This document shows positions 15,087 through 25,862 of a stretch of 64,000 bases of DNA, one piece after another (position 1 is the stretch's first letter; each line of letters begins with the position of its first letter). The translations under genes and the position numbers were made by a program. The stretch lies in assembly GCF_016102005.1 (NCBI RefSeq), contig NZ_JACFPL010000005.1, forward strand, positions 1 to 64,000. Reading direction: 5' to 3'. The stretch is from Bifidobacterium choladohabitans. GTDB taxonomy: Bacteria; Actinomycetota; Actinomycetes; Actinomycetales; Bifidobacteriaceae. The notes under the pieces were generated by a model. It was not told the origin of the DNA. It did no database searches and worked only from the letters and a program-made list of their open reading frames with translations.

Positions 15087-16352
15087 TCAGTAGTTCTGAT
15101 GGACCTGGAAGCCTCGACTGCGCAAGGTATCCAGGATCTGGGTGATGTGATCGGGGCCGTTGGTCTCCACAGTCACTTCCAAGAGCACGCCGTTGTCATA
15201 GTGGCCGGAGGATTTGAACTGATCGTGGTTGAGCTCGATCACATTGGCACGCAGGTCGGCCAGGACCGTAGCCACCTTGACCAGCTGGCCAGGTACGTCG
15301 GGCAACTCCACGCCGAACTGCATGATGCGTCCGCGGGAAATCATTCCCCGCTGGATGACCGCACCCATGGTGACCGTGTCGATGTTGCCGCCCGAGATGA
15401 TGGGGACGATCACATGCGGCCCCGGGGCCGACCGGAAGACCTCGGACTGCAGATCCAACTGGCCCAGCGCAGCAAGAGAGACGGCGCCAGCTGCTTCGAC
15501 CACCAGTTTGTGCTTCTCCAGCATGAATAGGATCATCTCGGAGATGTCGCTTTCGGTTACCTGGACCAGATCATCCATATAGCGGCTGAGCAGGGCGTAG
15601 TTCAGATCGCCGGGACGCCTGACGGCCACGCCCTCGGCGGCCGTACGCATCTGATCCGCTGAGACCACATGACCAGCTGTCAGGGATTCACGCCAGGCCG
15701 GAGATCCGACTGGGGTGGCTCCAATGACTCTGACCTCAGGCTTAAAGGTCTTTATGGCGAGCGCAACGCCAGCGCCCAGCCCGCCCCCACCCAGGGGAAC
15801 CACGATATCGGTGACATCGGGCACGTCCTGAAGAATCTCCATGGCGATGGTCCCCTGGCCGCAGACGACCTCGTAGTCGTCAAAGGGCGGAACGAAGGTC
15901 ATGCCGCGATCGCGTGCCAGCCCCAAGGCATAATCAGAACTTTCATCGAAGACCTCACCCTGCAGGACAACCTCGGCACCATAGGCCCGAGTGGCATCGA
16001 CCTTGAGCGGCGGCGTGATTCGGGGCATGACGATGGTGGCCTTCGCGCCCCGGCTGCGTGCGGCAAAAGCCACCCCCTGGGCATGATTGCCAGCGGAAGC
16101 GGTGACGATGCCGCGGTCCAGCTCGTCCTGATTCAGCGAGGCCACCTTGTTGTAAGCTCCGCGAATCTTGAAAGATCCGGTCAGCTGCAGATTCTCCGGC
16201 TTGAGCAGAACGCGATGGCCTATCCGAGCACCCAGGTCATTGGATTCCTCGATAAGGGTGTGGCGGGCTACACCTTCCAGACGTTGGGCGGCTTTGCGCA
16301 GATCAGCGGCGTGATCGGCCTGAAGACAGGCGGTGATTGTTGAAGTATCCAT
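15087..16352 (-). CDS. ilvA: threonine ammonia-lyase with C-terminal ACT domain
   Basis: A 421-residue PLP enzyme converting L-threonine to 2-oxobutanoate and ammonia. The cofactor lysine lies in GSFKIRGAYNK (about residues 59-69), and the phosphate-binding glycine loop is VPLGGGGLGAG. Residues ~335-421 form a single ACT domain (VELPDVPGQLVKVATVL). This places it with the ~400-residue ACT-bearing class rather than the longer two-ACT biosynthetic form, so allosteric control by amino acids is likely. It lies alone on the minus strand and marks the return to core sequence after the island. Confidence 0.93.
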   Translation of the reverse strand: MDTSTITACLQADHAADLRKAAQRLEGVARHTLIEESNDLGARIGHRVLLKPENLQLTGSFKIRGAYNKVASLNQDELDRGIVTASAGNHAQGVAFAARSRGAKATIVMPRITPPLKVDATRAYGAEVVLQGEVFDESSDYALGLARDRGMTFVPPFDDYEVVCGQGTIAMEILQDVPDVTDIVVPLGGGGLGAGVALAIKTFKPEVRVIGATPVGSPAWRESLTAGHVVSADQMRTAAEGVAVRRPGDLNYALLSRYMDDLVQVTESDISEMILFMLEKHKLVVEAAGAVSLAALGQLDLQSEVFRSAPGPHVIVPIISGGNIDTVTMGAVIQRGMISRGRIMQFGVELPDVPGQLVKVATVLADLRANVIELNHDQFKSSGHYDNGVLLEVTVETNGPDHITQILDTLRSRGFQVHQNY

Positions 16353-16609
16353 GCTCCAAGTATGGTCGGCCGGACCCGACCAATGGGGTCAGCCGTCAAC
16401 ATGGTGGACACCCAAACTTATCGAAAAACCAAAACCTGCGGGCAATCGGACGTCTGGGCACCCGAAGACCGGACAAGCATGAGAGCAGACCTGAAACAAC
16501 CAGACCGATAACCAAGCCAGCCACCAGCCCGCCCGTGAACTTGACGGACTTCACGAGCGGTCACCGGTAGTGGCTAACAGTCGCAGGTGATGGCTTGCGG
16601 TCGTCTGCC

Positions 16610-19075
16610 TTACTTGTCGTCAGTGAGCTGGGCATGCGCCTCGTCGACCACGGTATGGTCGTCGCGGAAGTCGTGGGATGCCACGGGCTCATTGGAGTCA
16701 CGGGCCACACCGGCACCCAGGTCGGCCAGCAGCAGAGTGACCGCGGTCGGATCGTTGACCCGCAGCCGGGCCTTGGTCTGGCCGGGCCCGACCTTGATGG
16801 TCCAGCCCTTATCGGGCATAACGGCGAACATGGTCTCGTCCGTTTCATCGTCGCCCAGGGCCATTATGAAGTCGTAGTCGCCGCTGTTGACGAAGGGCAG
16901 GATGGCCTGGCCCTTACTGGTGGCCACAGGGGTGACTTCGACGACCTTGGAATTTTCCATGATCATCAGCCCCAGGCCGACCACTACTCCGCGCAGACGA
17001 CGGAGCAGATCCTGGCGCTCCTGGTCGGCCACCTGGGCATCGCTCATCCGGTAGTGCCAGGCCACCGCATCCGACTTGCTCTCCACGAAGGAGTGAGGAA
17101 CCCTGGTGGCCGATTCATCCATGATGGGCCGGATCACCTTCTGCCAGGTATCGGAGTCGGGCAGGCCTTTCGCCCGCTGCCACTCCTCCGAGTCGCTGCC
17201 GGGCAGGTTGCGGTTCCAGGCGCCATGCTCGGCAATCAGCCCCACCGGCAGGTCGCCGAACCAATCCTGCATGATCTGATGGCTGCGGCCGGAGACCAGC
17301 AGGAAGTCCACATCGGGGTTGCTCCCCACCTGGGTCAGCAGACGACGGAGGGCCTGGGTGGGCTTGGCCCGCTCAGGACGGCGAACCAGCGGGGTCAGTG
17401 TCCCGTCATAGTCGCACAGGACCAGACGACGATGAGCACCGTCCCACTGACGGACGATGGCGTTGTGGTGATCCATACGCAGCCTCCTATCTGTCATGCC
17501 CGGAGCGGACACCTGCCGCAGGGAGTCGAGGAATGAGGTGCACCAGTTGGCTGCGGTGCGCACCTTGAGTCGGGCCTGCATGCGGATGTTGCGCCGCTTG
17601 GACTCCTCGGGGGTGATCTCCAGGGCGTTGTGGAGGGCCTCGCAGACCATGTCGATATCGTAGGGATTGACGATGAAGGCATCGGTCAGTTCGTCTGCCG
17701 CCCCGCACATGTCCGACAGGACCAGGGTGCCGTCGCGTCCGTCATGGCAGGCCAGGTATTCCTTGGCCACCAGGTTCATCCCGTCACGCAGGGGGGTGAC
17801 CAGGGCTACATCGCCAGCCGTGTAGATGCCGCAGACCGGCTTGATGGACAGGGAGCGGGTGATGTAGTGGATGGGGGTCCAGGCCAGCAGGGAGTAGCGG
17901 CCGTTGATTTCGCCCACCAGCTGGTCCACCTGGGCCTTGAGCCGCTGATAGGACTCGACGACCTCCCGCGAGGGGGTGGCCAGCAGGTAGTAGGTGACAT
18001 GGCCCACCCACTCAGGGTACTTGTCCAGCATGCGGCCGAAGGCCTGAAGCCGCTCGGGCAGACCCTTGGTGTAGTCCAGACGATCCACCGAGACGATGAC
18101 CTTGTTGGACCGGCTGCCCACCGAGGAGGCCGCCTGCTTGGCCAGCGTGGACTCGGGGATGTCCTCCTTCATGTAGTGGCTCCACCAGTTGGCGTCCGAT
18201 GCGGCGGCTTCGTTGGCCGCCACCCCTTCAGCCGTCACCGATGTGCGATAGCGATGACGGGGGGACTTGCCGCAGACCTCGTCGATCCCTCGCCGCATGG
18301 CCCGAGCCAGGCTGGAGTGGGCGGTACGCCGGTAGAGGTTGTAATCGATGCCGATGGGGAAGGCGTCGATGGCTGCTCTGTGGCCGTCAGGCATCTCGAC
18401 CACGCCGTCCTGGTTGACCGGCAGTTCGGGCAGCAGCCTGTGCAACGAGGCCAGGAAGCTGGCGGAGAAGTCCACGGTATGGAAGCCGATCAGGTTGGCA
18501 CCCAGGACGCCCTCCAGGATCTCGCGGCTCCAGGGCAGGGAGCGGAAGATCTCGGCACTGGGGAAGGGCACGTGCAGGAACCAGCCGATGGAGGCATCAG
18601 GATAGCGTTCGCGCAGCATCTTGGGCAGGAGCATCAGGTGGTAATCCTGGACCCAGATGGTGTCGCCCTTGCGGATGAGCGGCTCCACCACCTGCGCGAA
18701 ACGCATGTTGACCTTGCGGTACATCTCCCAGTCCTCCTGGCGGAAGACGGCCTCATGCGAGAAGTCATGGAAGAGCGGCCAGAGGGTGTTGTTGGAGAAG
18801 CCGGCGTAGTACCCGTTCAGCTCCTCCTTGCTCAGGAAGATAGGTATGCACCGGCTCTCCCGGTAGGCCTGCCGGATGCCGGCCAGCTCCTTTTCCGAGT
18901 ACTTCTGAGGATCGATGCCGCTCCAGCCGATCCAGAGGCTGTCCTTATGGGAACGGTGGTAGGGGCCGATGGCTGTGGCCAGTCCGCCCACGTTCTGCCG
19001 CAAGGTGTAGGAGCCGTCATCCCGTGCCTGTAGTGACATTGGCAAACGGTTGGAGACGATGATCAGACGAGACAT
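16610..19075 (-). CDS. otsAB: bifunctional trehalose-6-phosphate synthase/phosphatase (OtsA-OtsB fusion)
   Basis: An 821-residue fusion. The N-terminal ~540 residues are a GT20 synthase joining UDP-glucose and glucose-6-phosphate: SNRLP at 8-12, [19 protein letters not shown] and the DRLDYTKG motif near 331-338. The C-terminal part is a HAD phosphatase starting [11 protein letters not shown], with LVSGR, EHGAW and GDDETDE motifs. Together they make trehalose from sugar nucleotides. Residues ~268-320 are an inserted, low-conservation loop absent from typical OtsA. The start is ATG 19075 (AAAGCGGG upstream); a frame extending to 19201 lacks support. Trehalose serves as stress protectant or reserve. 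The gene lies just downstream of the GH13 gene with a ~160-base gap. Confidence 0.93.
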   Translation of the reverse strand: MSRLIIVSNRLPMSLQARDDGSYTLRQNVGGLATAIGPYHRSHKDSLWIGWSGIDPQKYSEKELAGIRQAYRESRCIPIFLSKEELNGYYAGFSNNTLWPLFHDFSHEAVFRQEDWEMYRKVNMRFAQVVEPLIRKGDTIWVQDYHLMLLPKMLRERYPDASIGWFLHVPFPSAEIFRSLPWSREILEGVLGANLIGFHTVDFSASFLASLHRLLPELPVNQDGVVEMPDGHRAAIDAFPIGIDYNLYRRTAHSSLARAMRRGIDEVCGKSPRHRYRTSVTAEGVAANEAAASDANWWSHYMKEDIPESTLAKQAASSVGSRSNKVIVSVDRLDYTKGLPERLQAFGRMLDKYPEWVGHVTYYLLATPSREVVESYQRLKAQVDQLVGEINGRYSLLAWTPIHYITRSLSIKPVCGIYTAGDVALVTPLRDGMNLVAKEYLACHDGRDGTLVLSDMCGAADELTDAFIVNPYDIDMVCEALHNALEITPEESKRRNIRMQARLKVRTAANWCTSFLDSLRQVSAPGMTDRRLRMDHHNAIVRQWDGAHRRLVLCDYDGTLTPLVRRPERAKPTQALRRLLTQVGSNPDVDFLLVSGRSHQIMQDWFGDLPVGLIAEHGAWNRNLPGSDSEEWQRAKGLPDSDTWQKVIRPIMDESATRVPHSFVESKSDAVAWHYRMSDAQVADQERQDLLRRLRGVVVGLGLMIMENSKVVEVTPVATSKGQAILPFVNSGDYDFIMALGDDETDETMFAVMPDKGWTIKVGPGQTKARLRVNDPTAVTLLLADLGAGVARDSNEPVASHDFRDDHTVVDEAHAQLTDDK

Positions 19076-19237
19076 GCAACCCGCTTTCTTTTCCCGTCCG
19101 CGCCGGAATCGTCGGGATTGACCACGGCGCGGACCCATAGCCCCGGGACCCGGGGACCCAACCGGTCCGTACAGGCCCATCAGGGCATCGCTGACTTCCA
19201 CTCTAGCCGGGAAAACGTGCCGACGGCGGGGTTTTCC

Positions 19238-21148
19238 TCAGAGTCGGTAGACGAAACCCTCCCAGGGGGACAGGCGGCCGGTCAGCAAGGAGCTGGCAGT
19301 CTGCTCGGGCCGGTAGGTGGATATGAGGATCCGGTCGGGGTCCACCGCTCCAAGGGCCATGGAGGTGAGCCCGGTCTGGTCCAGGCCCAGAAGCGCTGCG
19401 GTTTCAGGCGGCAGTGAGGCCGGGCGGCTGCTCAGGTTGACCACAACCAGCAGGCGCTGGCAGGGCAGGGCGTCCAGAACGCTGTCAGCTTCGGGTCCCG
19501 ACTTGGGTTCCGGTGCCTGGTCCAGGGAACGGGTGAATGAGTAGATCTGGTCCGCATCCGGATCCAGAAGGGTGAAGTCACCGGCCGCCACGACCGGATT
19601 GGTGTGCCGCAGGCGGATCAGCTCCCGGTAGAAGGCCAGGACCGAATCCGGATCACGCTGCTCAGTCTTGGCATTGACCTTGTCCCTATTGGGGTTGACG
19701 GCCAGCCAGGGCTCCTTGGGGGCGTACGGAGCCGTGAAGCCTGCGAACCTGGTGGAATCCCACTGCATGGGGGTACGGGCATTGTCGCGGCTCATATAGG
19801 CCAGGGCGGCCATCATGGACTCCGGATCCTGCTCGTGCGCCTGGTCGACCCGCTGGTGGTAGAGGTTGATGGACTCCAGATCCTGGTATTGATCCAGGCT
19901 GGTGAAGCCGGCGTTGGTCATGCCCAGCTCCTCGCCCTGATAGATGTAAGGGGTCCCCCGGTGCATGTGCAGGAGGAGCCCCAGGGCCTTGGCCGAACGC
20001 GAGCGCAGCTCCTCGCTGGAGGTGTCGCCCCAACGGGAGACGATCCTGGGCTGGTCGTGGTTGTCGAAGTAGAGGCTGGCCCATCCGGCCTTGGCCACAG
20101 CCTGCTGCTGCTCGTCCATGGCCGTCTTGAGCCGGGAGACCTGGAAGGGGCGGATGTCCCACTTGCTGTCCCCCGTGTCAACCTCGGTCTGGGTGAAGAG
20201 GAAGAGCATGTCCAGCTCGTGGCTGGCGGGGTCGGTGATCTGCCCGCTGCGGGCAGGTGCCAGGCTGGGAGCCTCCCCCACGGTCAGGTAGCCCTGCCGG
20301 CCTTGGAAGACCTGGCTGCGCATCTGTCTGAGGAATTCGTCCAGCCTGGGGCCGTCCACGCAGAAGGGCACCGAGGACGAGTACCCCTCGGGCCCTACAG
20401 GACCGTCAGCGATGGCCGATCCATCCTCGCCAGGCAGACGCCCCTCGGAGTCGACGGTCTTGGAGATCATGACGATCACATCCATGCGGAACCCGTCGAT
20501 ACCCCGGTCCATCCACCAGTTCATCATGTCGAAGACGGCCTGCCGGACCCGGGGGTTCTCCCAGTTGAGGTCGGGTTGCTTCTTGGAAAACAGGTGCAGG
20601 TAGTATTCGCCGCGCTGCGGATCGTACTGCCAGGCGGAGCCTCCGAAGTAGGACCCCCATTGGTTGGGCTCTGCGCCCGGGGTGCCGGGTTCGTGGCCGG
20701 CCTTGGCGGGACGCCACCAGTACCAGTCGGCGTGCGGGTCGTCCTTGTTGCGGGAGGCCTGGAACCAGGCGTGTTCGTCCGAGGTGTGGTTGACCACCAG
20801 GTCCATGACCACCTTGATCCCCCGACGGTGGGCCTGGTCCAGAAGCTCGTCCATATCGTCCATGGTGCCGAAGATGGGGTCGATGTCCTGGTAATCGGCG
20901 ATGTCATAGCCGTTGTCGTCCTGGGGGGACTTGTAGACCGGGCTCAGCCAGATCACGTCCACGCCCAGGTCGGCCAGGTAGTCCAGCCGTTGGGTGATGC
21001 CCGGCAGGTCGCCGTAGCCGTCGCCGTTGGTGTCCTGGAAGGACCGTGGATAGATCTGGTAGACCACCGCGTTGGCCCACCAGGGATTGGGGGTGGCTCC
21101 GTTGGTCCGTACCCGATCGGGCAGCTGCATGCGTTCTTTCTGGGTCAT
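19238..21148 (-). CDS. GH13 alpha-glucosidase (oligo-1,6-glucosidase type)
   Basis: A 636-residue cytoplasmic glycoside hydrolase, last gene of an ABC importer operon. Family motifs are in order: YPRSFQDTNGDGYGDLPGI, DLVVNHTSDEHAWF, the nucleophile region GFRMDVI, the general acid region TVGEAPS and the NHDQPR motif. The [DGYGDLPGI] form of region I is typical of oligo-1,6-glucosidase/sucrose-isomerase relatives. The start at ATG 21148 follows GTGAGGAGGACC. It would split short alpha-glucosides brought in by the upstream permease. The exact linkage is not decidable from motifs alone. Confidence 0.92.
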   Translation of the reverse strand: MTQKERMQLPDRVRTNGATPNPWWANAVVYQIYPRSFQDTNGDGYGDLPGITQRLDYLADLGVDVIWLSPVYKSPQDDNGYDIADYQDIDPIFGTMDDMDELLDQAHRRGIKVVMDLVVNHTSDEHAWFQASRNKDDPHADWYWWRPAKAGHEPGTPGAEPNQWGSYFGGSAWQYDPQRGEYYLHLFSKKQPDLNWENPRVRQAVFDMMNWWMDRGIDGFRMDVIVMISKTVDSEGRLPGEDGSAIADGPVGPEGYSSSVPFCVDGPRLDEFLRQMRSQVFQGRQGYLTVGEAPSLAPARSGQITDPASHELDMLFLFTQTEVDTGDSKWDIRPFQVSRLKTAMDEQQQAVAKAGWASLYFDNHDQPRIVSRWGDTSSEELRSRSAKALGLLLHMHRGTPYIYQGEELGMTNAGFTSLDQYQDLESINLYHQRVDQAHEQDPESMMAALAYMSRDNARTPMQWDSTRFAGFTAPYAPKEPWLAVNPNRDKVNAKTEQRDPDSVLAFYRELIRLRHTNPVVAAGDFTLLDPDADQIYSFTRSLDQAPEPKSGPEADSVLDALPCQRLLVVVNLSSRPASLPPETAALLGLDQTGLTSMALGAVDPDRILISTYRPEQTASSLLTGRLSPWEGFVYRL

Positions 21149-21235
21149 GGTCCTCCTCACGAAGATTGGATTCCTGGGACTTCCTTGTTCTGTGACCTCC
21201 ACTATAGGCTGCCCTGACCGCCTGTCCTGGCGGGG

Positions 21236-22135
21236 CTATTTGACAGCTCCTCTCATAACGCCGCTGATGACCCACTTCTGTGCGAACAAGTAGACGATCA
21301 GGATGGGCGCCAGAGCCATCAGGTAGCTGGAGAAGGCCATCGGATAGTTGGTGGCGAACTGGGAGCTGAAGACATACTGCGCCAGAGGGATGGTCTGGCT
21401 GGTCTGATCCGTCAAAACGATCAACGGCATGAGGAAATCGTTCCAGGCCCAGAGAGCAGTGGTGATGGCGATGGTCGCATTGATCGGACCCATCAGAGGG
21501 AAGATGATGGTCCAGAATATCCTCCAGGTACCTGCGCCGTCCAGGCGGGCGGCCTCCTCAAGAGCGGTGGGGATGGATCGGATGAACCCCGTGGCGATGA
21601 AGAGGTTGGTGCCCAGGCCCAACACCACGTAGAGCAGGATCAGACCGGGCACGTTGTCCAGGTGCCAGCTGCCGAACTGCTTGGCGATGGGAAGCATGAC
21701 CACGGGGAAGGGGACGAACATGGCCGCGATGAAGAAGTAGTAGAGGAAGCGGAAGAAGCGCTTGTCCATATTCCTGGCTACGGCATAGGCCACGAAGGTG
21801 TTGGTCAGCAGGGTGAGTGCCACTGCGCAGACCGTGACGATGGCCGAATTCAGCGCGGCCTTGGGATAGTTGACCTTGTTCCAGGCATCGGCGAAATTGT
21901 GCCACTGCCAGGAAGAGGGCAGGCTGAAGGTTCCGGCTTCCGCAGGGGTCTTCAGAGCCGTGACCACGGTGAAGTAGAGCGGCACAAGAATCGTCAGGGA
22001 GAGGACAGCCACGGTGGCCGTCAGCCACCAGTTGACCCTTTTGAGGCGTGATCCCGGGGATCCCAAATGCCGCCTTCCCCCTCTTCCTGCTGATTGTGCC
22101 GGTGTCTGCGGCTGCATAAGCGCTGTCTGTGCCAT
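21236..22135 (-). CDS. ABC sugar importer, MalG-type permease
   Basis: A 299-residue inner-membrane protein with six helices. It carries the EAA loop EEAARLDGAGTWRIFWTIIFPLMGP, where the permease meets its ATPase. The start is ATG 22135, with AGAGGGGAGAAGATC upstream and one base after the MalF-type stop. A cytosolic ATPase is not encoded in this operon, so a shared one such as MsiK is likely used, as in other actinobacteria. Confidence 0.92.
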   Translation of the reverse strand: MAQTALMQPQTPAQSAGRGGRRHLGSPGSRLKRVNWWLTATVAVLSLTILVPLYFTVVTALKTPAEAGTFSLPSSWQWHNFADAWNKVNYPKAALNSAIVTVCAVALTLLTNTFVAYAVARNMDKRFFRFLYYFFIAAMFVPFPVVMLPIAKQFGSWHLDNVPGLILLYVVLGLGTNLFIATGFIRSIPTALEEAARLDGAGTWRIFWTIIFPLMGPINATIAITTALWAWNDFLMPLIVLTDQTSQTIPLAQYVFSSQFATNYPMAFSSYLMALAPILIVYLFAQKWVISGVMRGAVK

Positions 22136-22136
22136 C

Positions 22137-23075
22137 TCAGATCTTCTCCCCTCTTCTGGAAATGCCCAGCTGGATGAACGCAATCACGGCCAGGACGATG
22201 AAGAACATGACCGCGTTGGCTGTCTGGTAGGCGTACTCGCCTCCGGTAAGGCCGCCCTTGTAGATGAGGTAGGTGACTGTTTCCGTCCTGGAATCAGGTC
22301 CTCCTGCGGTCAGGGCCACCACCTGATCGAAGGTGTTGAAGGCATTCTTCAGAGTCAACACCAGATTGATGGTGAAGAACGGGCCAATCAGGGGGAAGGT
22401 GACCCTCCAGAATTTCTGCCACTCGTTGGCGCCATCGATGGATGCGGCCTCATAGACCTCCGAGTCGATGGTCTGTAGACCCGCCAGATATATCAGGGTT
22501 GAATAAGCCACCGCCTGCCAGACCGAGAGGAAGACGATGGGGATCCATGCATAGTGCTCGCTGGTCAGCAGGGACTGGGAGAGCCAGCCGATGCCCAGGG
22601 CCTTGCCTAGAGCCGGCAGGGGCGTCATGAAGATGTATTTGAAGACATAGCCGATGACCAGAACCGAGAGCGTGTAGGGGATGAAATAGATGACCCGGAA
22701 TCCGTTCTTGAAGGCGATCTTTCCATTCAGCGCCACCGAGATGAACAGGGCGATGAAATTGACCAACAGGGTGATCAGGATGGCGATCAACAGAGTGAAC
22801 AGGTAGGCGTGGCCCACGCGGCCATCACGGAAGAGGGCGCCGTAATTCTTGAAGCCGATCCATGAGAAACGCCCGTATCCCTGGGAATTCGTAAAGGAGT
22901 AGGCCACACCCTGGAGGAAGGGCACATAGAGGAAGAGCGCAAAAATCAGAGCGGCGGGGACCGCCATCCAGTAGAAGGCGCGGTCCACCTTGCGGTTGGA
23001 GAACCTTGAAGGCCGCTTTCTGGCCTTGGCTGTTACGTCAGCAGTGTGGACGCCGACGGTCTTGGATTGTGCCAT
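22137..23075 (-). CDS. ABC sugar importer, MalF-type permease
   Basis: A 312-residue permease with six helices after a basic N-terminal tail (KARKRPSRFSNRKV). The EAA loop is YEAASIDGANEWQKFWRVTFPLIGP. ATG 23075 is chosen because AAAGGTAGGG precedes it. It pairs with the following MalG-type permease and with the lipoprotein encoded just upstream. Confidence 0.92.
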   Translation of the reverse strand: MAQSKTVGVHTADVTAKARKRPSRFSNRKVDRAFYWMAVPAALIFALFLYVPFLQGVAYSFTNSQGYGRFSWIGFKNYGALFRDGRVGHAYLFTLLIAILITLLVNFIALFISVALNGKIAFKNGFRVIYFIPYTLSVLVIGYVFKYIFMTPLPALGKALGIGWLSQSLLTSEHYAWIPIVFLSVWQAVAYSTLIYLAGLQTIDSEVYEAASIDGANEWQKFWRVTFPLIGPFFTINLVLTLKNAFNTFDQVVALTAGGPDSRTETVTYLIYKGGLTGGEYAYQTANAVMFFIVLAVIAFIQLGISRRGEKI

Positions 23076-23095
23076 GTCTGAGTCCCTACCTTTCA

Positions 23096-24394
23096 TCATT
23101 GGAAGTTCCTTGCTTGGACCTTGTCCCATTCGTTCTGCATGGAACCGATGAAGCCATCCACATCCCCCTTGGTGACCATGGTCTGCAGATAGCCGCCGAT
23201 ATTGATGGAAGAGGGGATGTAATGGTCGCAGAAGTCGGCCAAGCGGTTCTGTTGGAAGAAGGGAAGAACCCCGTTCAGGGCCGGATCGCCTGCCTCCACC
23301 TTTCTGGTCGGTGTGAAGGCCGTCTGGGCCTTTGCATACGTGCGCAGCTGCCGGGGCTGCATCAGATAACGGATCAGCCGCATGGCCTCCTTGGGATGCC
23401 TGGTGTTGGCGCCCATGGTCAGCATGACGTCGTCGCCAGCCGTCAGTATCTGCTGGGAGGGGGAATCATTGGCCGGCATCTGGGCGAATCCGAGGTCCAC
23501 ATCCGGATCGATCATCCTGATCTGCGGTATGGCGTATGTTCCCAGGGGAAGGATCGCCACCTTGCCCTTGGCCATATTCTGAGTGCCCTGCTGGTAGGTG
23601 ACGCCCTTGTCACCGGTGGAATGGCTGAAGAGCTCGACCTCGCGCCGAGCCGGCTGTGTCCACAGGGTCTTGAAATCGGTTTTCCCGGCCAGAAGATCCC
23701 TGTACCTGCTCTCAGGGACCAGGGTCCCTGCCAGAGACGCCAAGGGAGCCTGGGCGGTCCAGGAATCGGAGAGAGTGCCCTGCACAGGTTCGATGCCCTG
23801 ATCCCTGAACCTGTCCATGACTGCCGTGAACTCCGACCAAGTACGCGGCGGATTGTCAGGGTCGACCCCCGCCTTTCGCCAAAGCGTCTTGTTGTATATG
23901 TACCCGCTGGCGTTGCCTGCAAAGGGCAGACCATACAGGCGCTTGGCCGAAGGATCCTTGGTCTGGACCAGATTCCTGGCTATCGACACCATGCCCGGAT
24001 TGAGCTCCTTGACCAGGGGATCGTCAGTGAAATCATGAAAGACCCCGGATGCCGCGAACATGCCGAAGCTGATGTCGCCGTTGAAGGTGATGACGTCGGG
24101 CACCCGGTTTTTAACCAGACGAGTGCGCAGATCCGTCTGGGCGTCGGCCGAATTGTTGATGTTCACCCGGATGTCAGGGTTCTGCTTCTCAAACTCTGCC
24201 ACCATGGCCTTGAATTGGTCCGCAGCCTCGAACTTGAACTGGAAGAAGTCCAGGGTGACTACACCTGAACCTGCCGAGCCGCAGCCCGCCATGACCACGA
24301 TGGTCAACAGAGCCAGGAGTGAGGCGACTCCGTTGCGGACCCAGGCCGATATTCGGCCAAGCCCGAATCCTTCCCTACTGCCGATATCCTTCAT
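23096..24394 (-). CDS. ABC sugar importer, substrate-binding lipoprotein
   Basis: A 432-residue solute-binding protein, first gene of the operon. ATG 24394 lies behind AAAGGAG. The N-terminus has a lipoprotein signal ([18 protein letters not shown]) with the lipobox cysteine in MAGC. The mature part follows the family-1 carbohydrate-binding pattern: [19 protein letters not shown] near the start, [10 protein letters not shown], and the hinge region with [20 protein letters not shown]. Substrate specificity is presumed to be an alpha-linked oligosaccharide from the GH13 enzyme in the same operon. Confidence 0.9.
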   Translation of the reverse strand: MKDIGSREGFGLGRISAWVRNGVASLLALLTIVVMAGCGSAGSGVVTLDFFQFKFEAADQFKAMVAEFEKQNPDIRVNINNSADAQTDLRTRLVKNRVPDVITFNGDISFGMFAASGVFHDFTDDPLVKELNPGMVSIARNLVQTKDPSAKRLYGLPFAGNASGYIYNKTLWRKAGVDPDNPPRTWSEFTAVMDRFRDQGIEPVQGTLSDSWTAQAPLASLAGTLVPESRYRDLLAGKTDFKTLWTQPARREVELFSHSTGDKGVTYQQGTQNMAKGKVAILPLGTYAIPQIRMIDPDVDLGFAQMPANDSPSQQILTAGDDVMLTMGANTRHPKEAMRLIRYLMQPRQLRTYAKAQTAFTPTRKVEAGDPALNGVLPFFQQNRLADFCDHYIPSSINIGGYLQTMVTKGDVDGFIGSMQNEWDKVQARNFQ

Positions 24395-24489
24395 ATTTGG
24401 CTCCTTTACCATCCGCACGGGCAGCAATGACCTAGATGCTTCTGCGGACCAGCATAAGGGGCCGGGATATTTCATTCCCAGTCCCGGCG

Positions 24490-24527
24490 AGTTCCTTTCG
24501 TTAAGAAAGTAATTAGGATAGGCTGTT
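24490..24527. promoter_or_regulatory. control region between the importer operon and its ROK regulator
   Basis: CTTTCGTTAAGAAAG (24495-24509) is an interrupted palindrome. The region also contains AGTTCCT (24490) and TAGGCTGTT (24519-24527). Similar words, AGTTTCCT and TAGGCTGTT, occur in the divergent region of the other ROK cluster at 43411-43440. Likely ROK operator(s); inference. Confidence 0.5.
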
Positions 24528-24559
24528 CAGTGTATGGGGTTTGTCCGTAAGGAGGCGCC

Positions 24560-25840
24560 GTGGCCGACAGAGACAACCAGAGATCCAACCGCCACGAGAA
24601 CACCGACCGCTCAGGAGAGGCACGGCCGTTCCCAGCCTGGTTCACAGCCTCCGAATACACCCACCGCATCGCCGTTGAAATCCTCCAGCACGGCCCGATC
24701 TCCAGAGTGGCTCTGGCGCGGCGATTCAACCTGACCCAGGGTGCCGTATCGCGCATCACCAACGATCTGACACACCGCGGGGTCATCAGGGAAGCCGGCA
24801 CTCTACCGCAGGCAGACGAACCAGGAAGGCAGGATGGCCGCAAGCATGGTCCCGGTAGCGTAGGAAGACCGCAGCAGGCCCTGGTCATCCGCCGGGAAGC
24901 CAAGACCTTCATTGGCATCAATCTTCACGGTGGCACTGCGCTGGCCACGGCGACGGACCTGGCCTGCCGACCCGTCGGCCGGCCCCACAGCCATCACATT
25001 CGACAACGAAGCCCGGGCCAGGTTGTAAGGATGCTGTCGAACCTTACGCAGGACTGCATGCGCGAAATCAGCCAGGCCGGGCTGCCCAGCCCCTCCGGCC
25101 TTGCCGTCTCCCTGGGCGGACGGGCGGAGCAGGACAGGGTCGTCACCTACGCCCCCTTCCTGCATTGGAGCGAGCCCGTTGATCTTGCCGCCCAGATGGA
25201 GGACACATGTGATCTGCCTTGTCTGGTCTTCAATGATCTGGATGCCCTGGCCCTGTACGAAGGATGGTTCGGCGAGGGCATCGGGCTGGATCGATTCGCT
25301 CTGATCACCATGGGATCCGGCATCGGCTATGCCTTAAGCGAGCACGGCATGCCCGTCTCCTCACCAGATGAAGGTTTTGGGCTGATCGGCCATCAGCTGG
25401 TGGATCCGGACGGACCGGTCTGCTATCTGGGCCATCGCGGCTGCGCCCAGTGCCTGACTACAGGATCCCTGGCTGAGCAGTACTCGCATGCCATCGGCCA
25501 GGCAGCTGGCCTTGACAAGTTGGTCAAAGACCTGGAGGAAGACATGCCGCAGGCGGAGACCCTGCTCAATCTGACCGGTTATCGGCTAGGGGTGCTGATC
25601 GCCCTGGTGGCCAACGTGGCCCTGCCCGAGAAGGTTCTGGTGGGCGGGGAGACCTCCTATCTGATGAAGAGGTGTACCGAATCCGTACGCAAGGGCACGG
25701 CCTCATTCCGCCACAGCCAGATGGTCGATGTCCCCGTGAAGATCATCGACGGCGACTGGCTCCGCTGGGCCCAAGCCCCCGCGGCCAGAGCAATCGCCCG
25801 GTACCTGCAGGGTCCCGAAGAGACCGATAAGCCCGAATGA
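24560..25840 (+). CDS. ROK-family transcriptional regulator of the sugar importer operon
   Basis: A 426-residue regulator starting at GTG 24560 behind AAGGAGG. Residues ~30-80 form a winged helix (YTHRIAVEILQHGPISRVAL then ARRFNLTQGAVSRITNDL). The rest is a ROK sugar-binding fold beginning FIGINLHGGTALATATDL. The zinc/sugar motif is YLGHRGCAQCLTTGSL, a slightly deviating form of the ROK CxCGxxGC site. Divergent from the importer operon with a palindrome between, so most likely its repressor, released by the imported sugar or its product. Confidence 0.88.
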   Translation: MADRDNQRSNRHENTDRSGEARPFPAWFTASEYTHRIAVEILQHGPISRVALARRFNLTQGAVSRITNDLTHRGVIREAGTLPQADEPGRQDGRKHGPGSVGRPQQALVIRREAKTFIGINLHGGTALATATDLACRPVGRPHSHHIRQRSPGQVVRMLSNLTQDCMREISQAGLPSPSGLAVSLGGRAEQDRVVTYAPFLHWSEPVDLAAQMEDTCDLPCLVFNDLDALALYEGWFGEGIGLDRFALITMGSGIGYALSEHGMPVSSPDEGFGLIGHQLVDPDGPVCYLGHRGCAQCLTTGSLAEQYSHAIGQAAGLDKLVKDLEEDMPQAETLLNLTGYRLGVLIALVANVALPEKVLVGGETSYLMKRCTESVRKGTASFRHSQMVDVPVKIIDGDWLRWAQAPAARAIARYLQGPEETDKPE

Positions 25841-25862
25841 GTGGGGAAACGGCTGGATTGAT

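Noticed and set aside
17630-19033. 467-codon plus-strand frame opposite otsAB
   Set aside because: Shadow frame of a high-GC gene; the minus strand carries all the GT20 and HAD motifs.
19604-21217. 537-codon plus-strand frame opposite the GH13 gene
   Set aside because: Shadow; the minus strand holds the full set of GH13 catalytic motifs.
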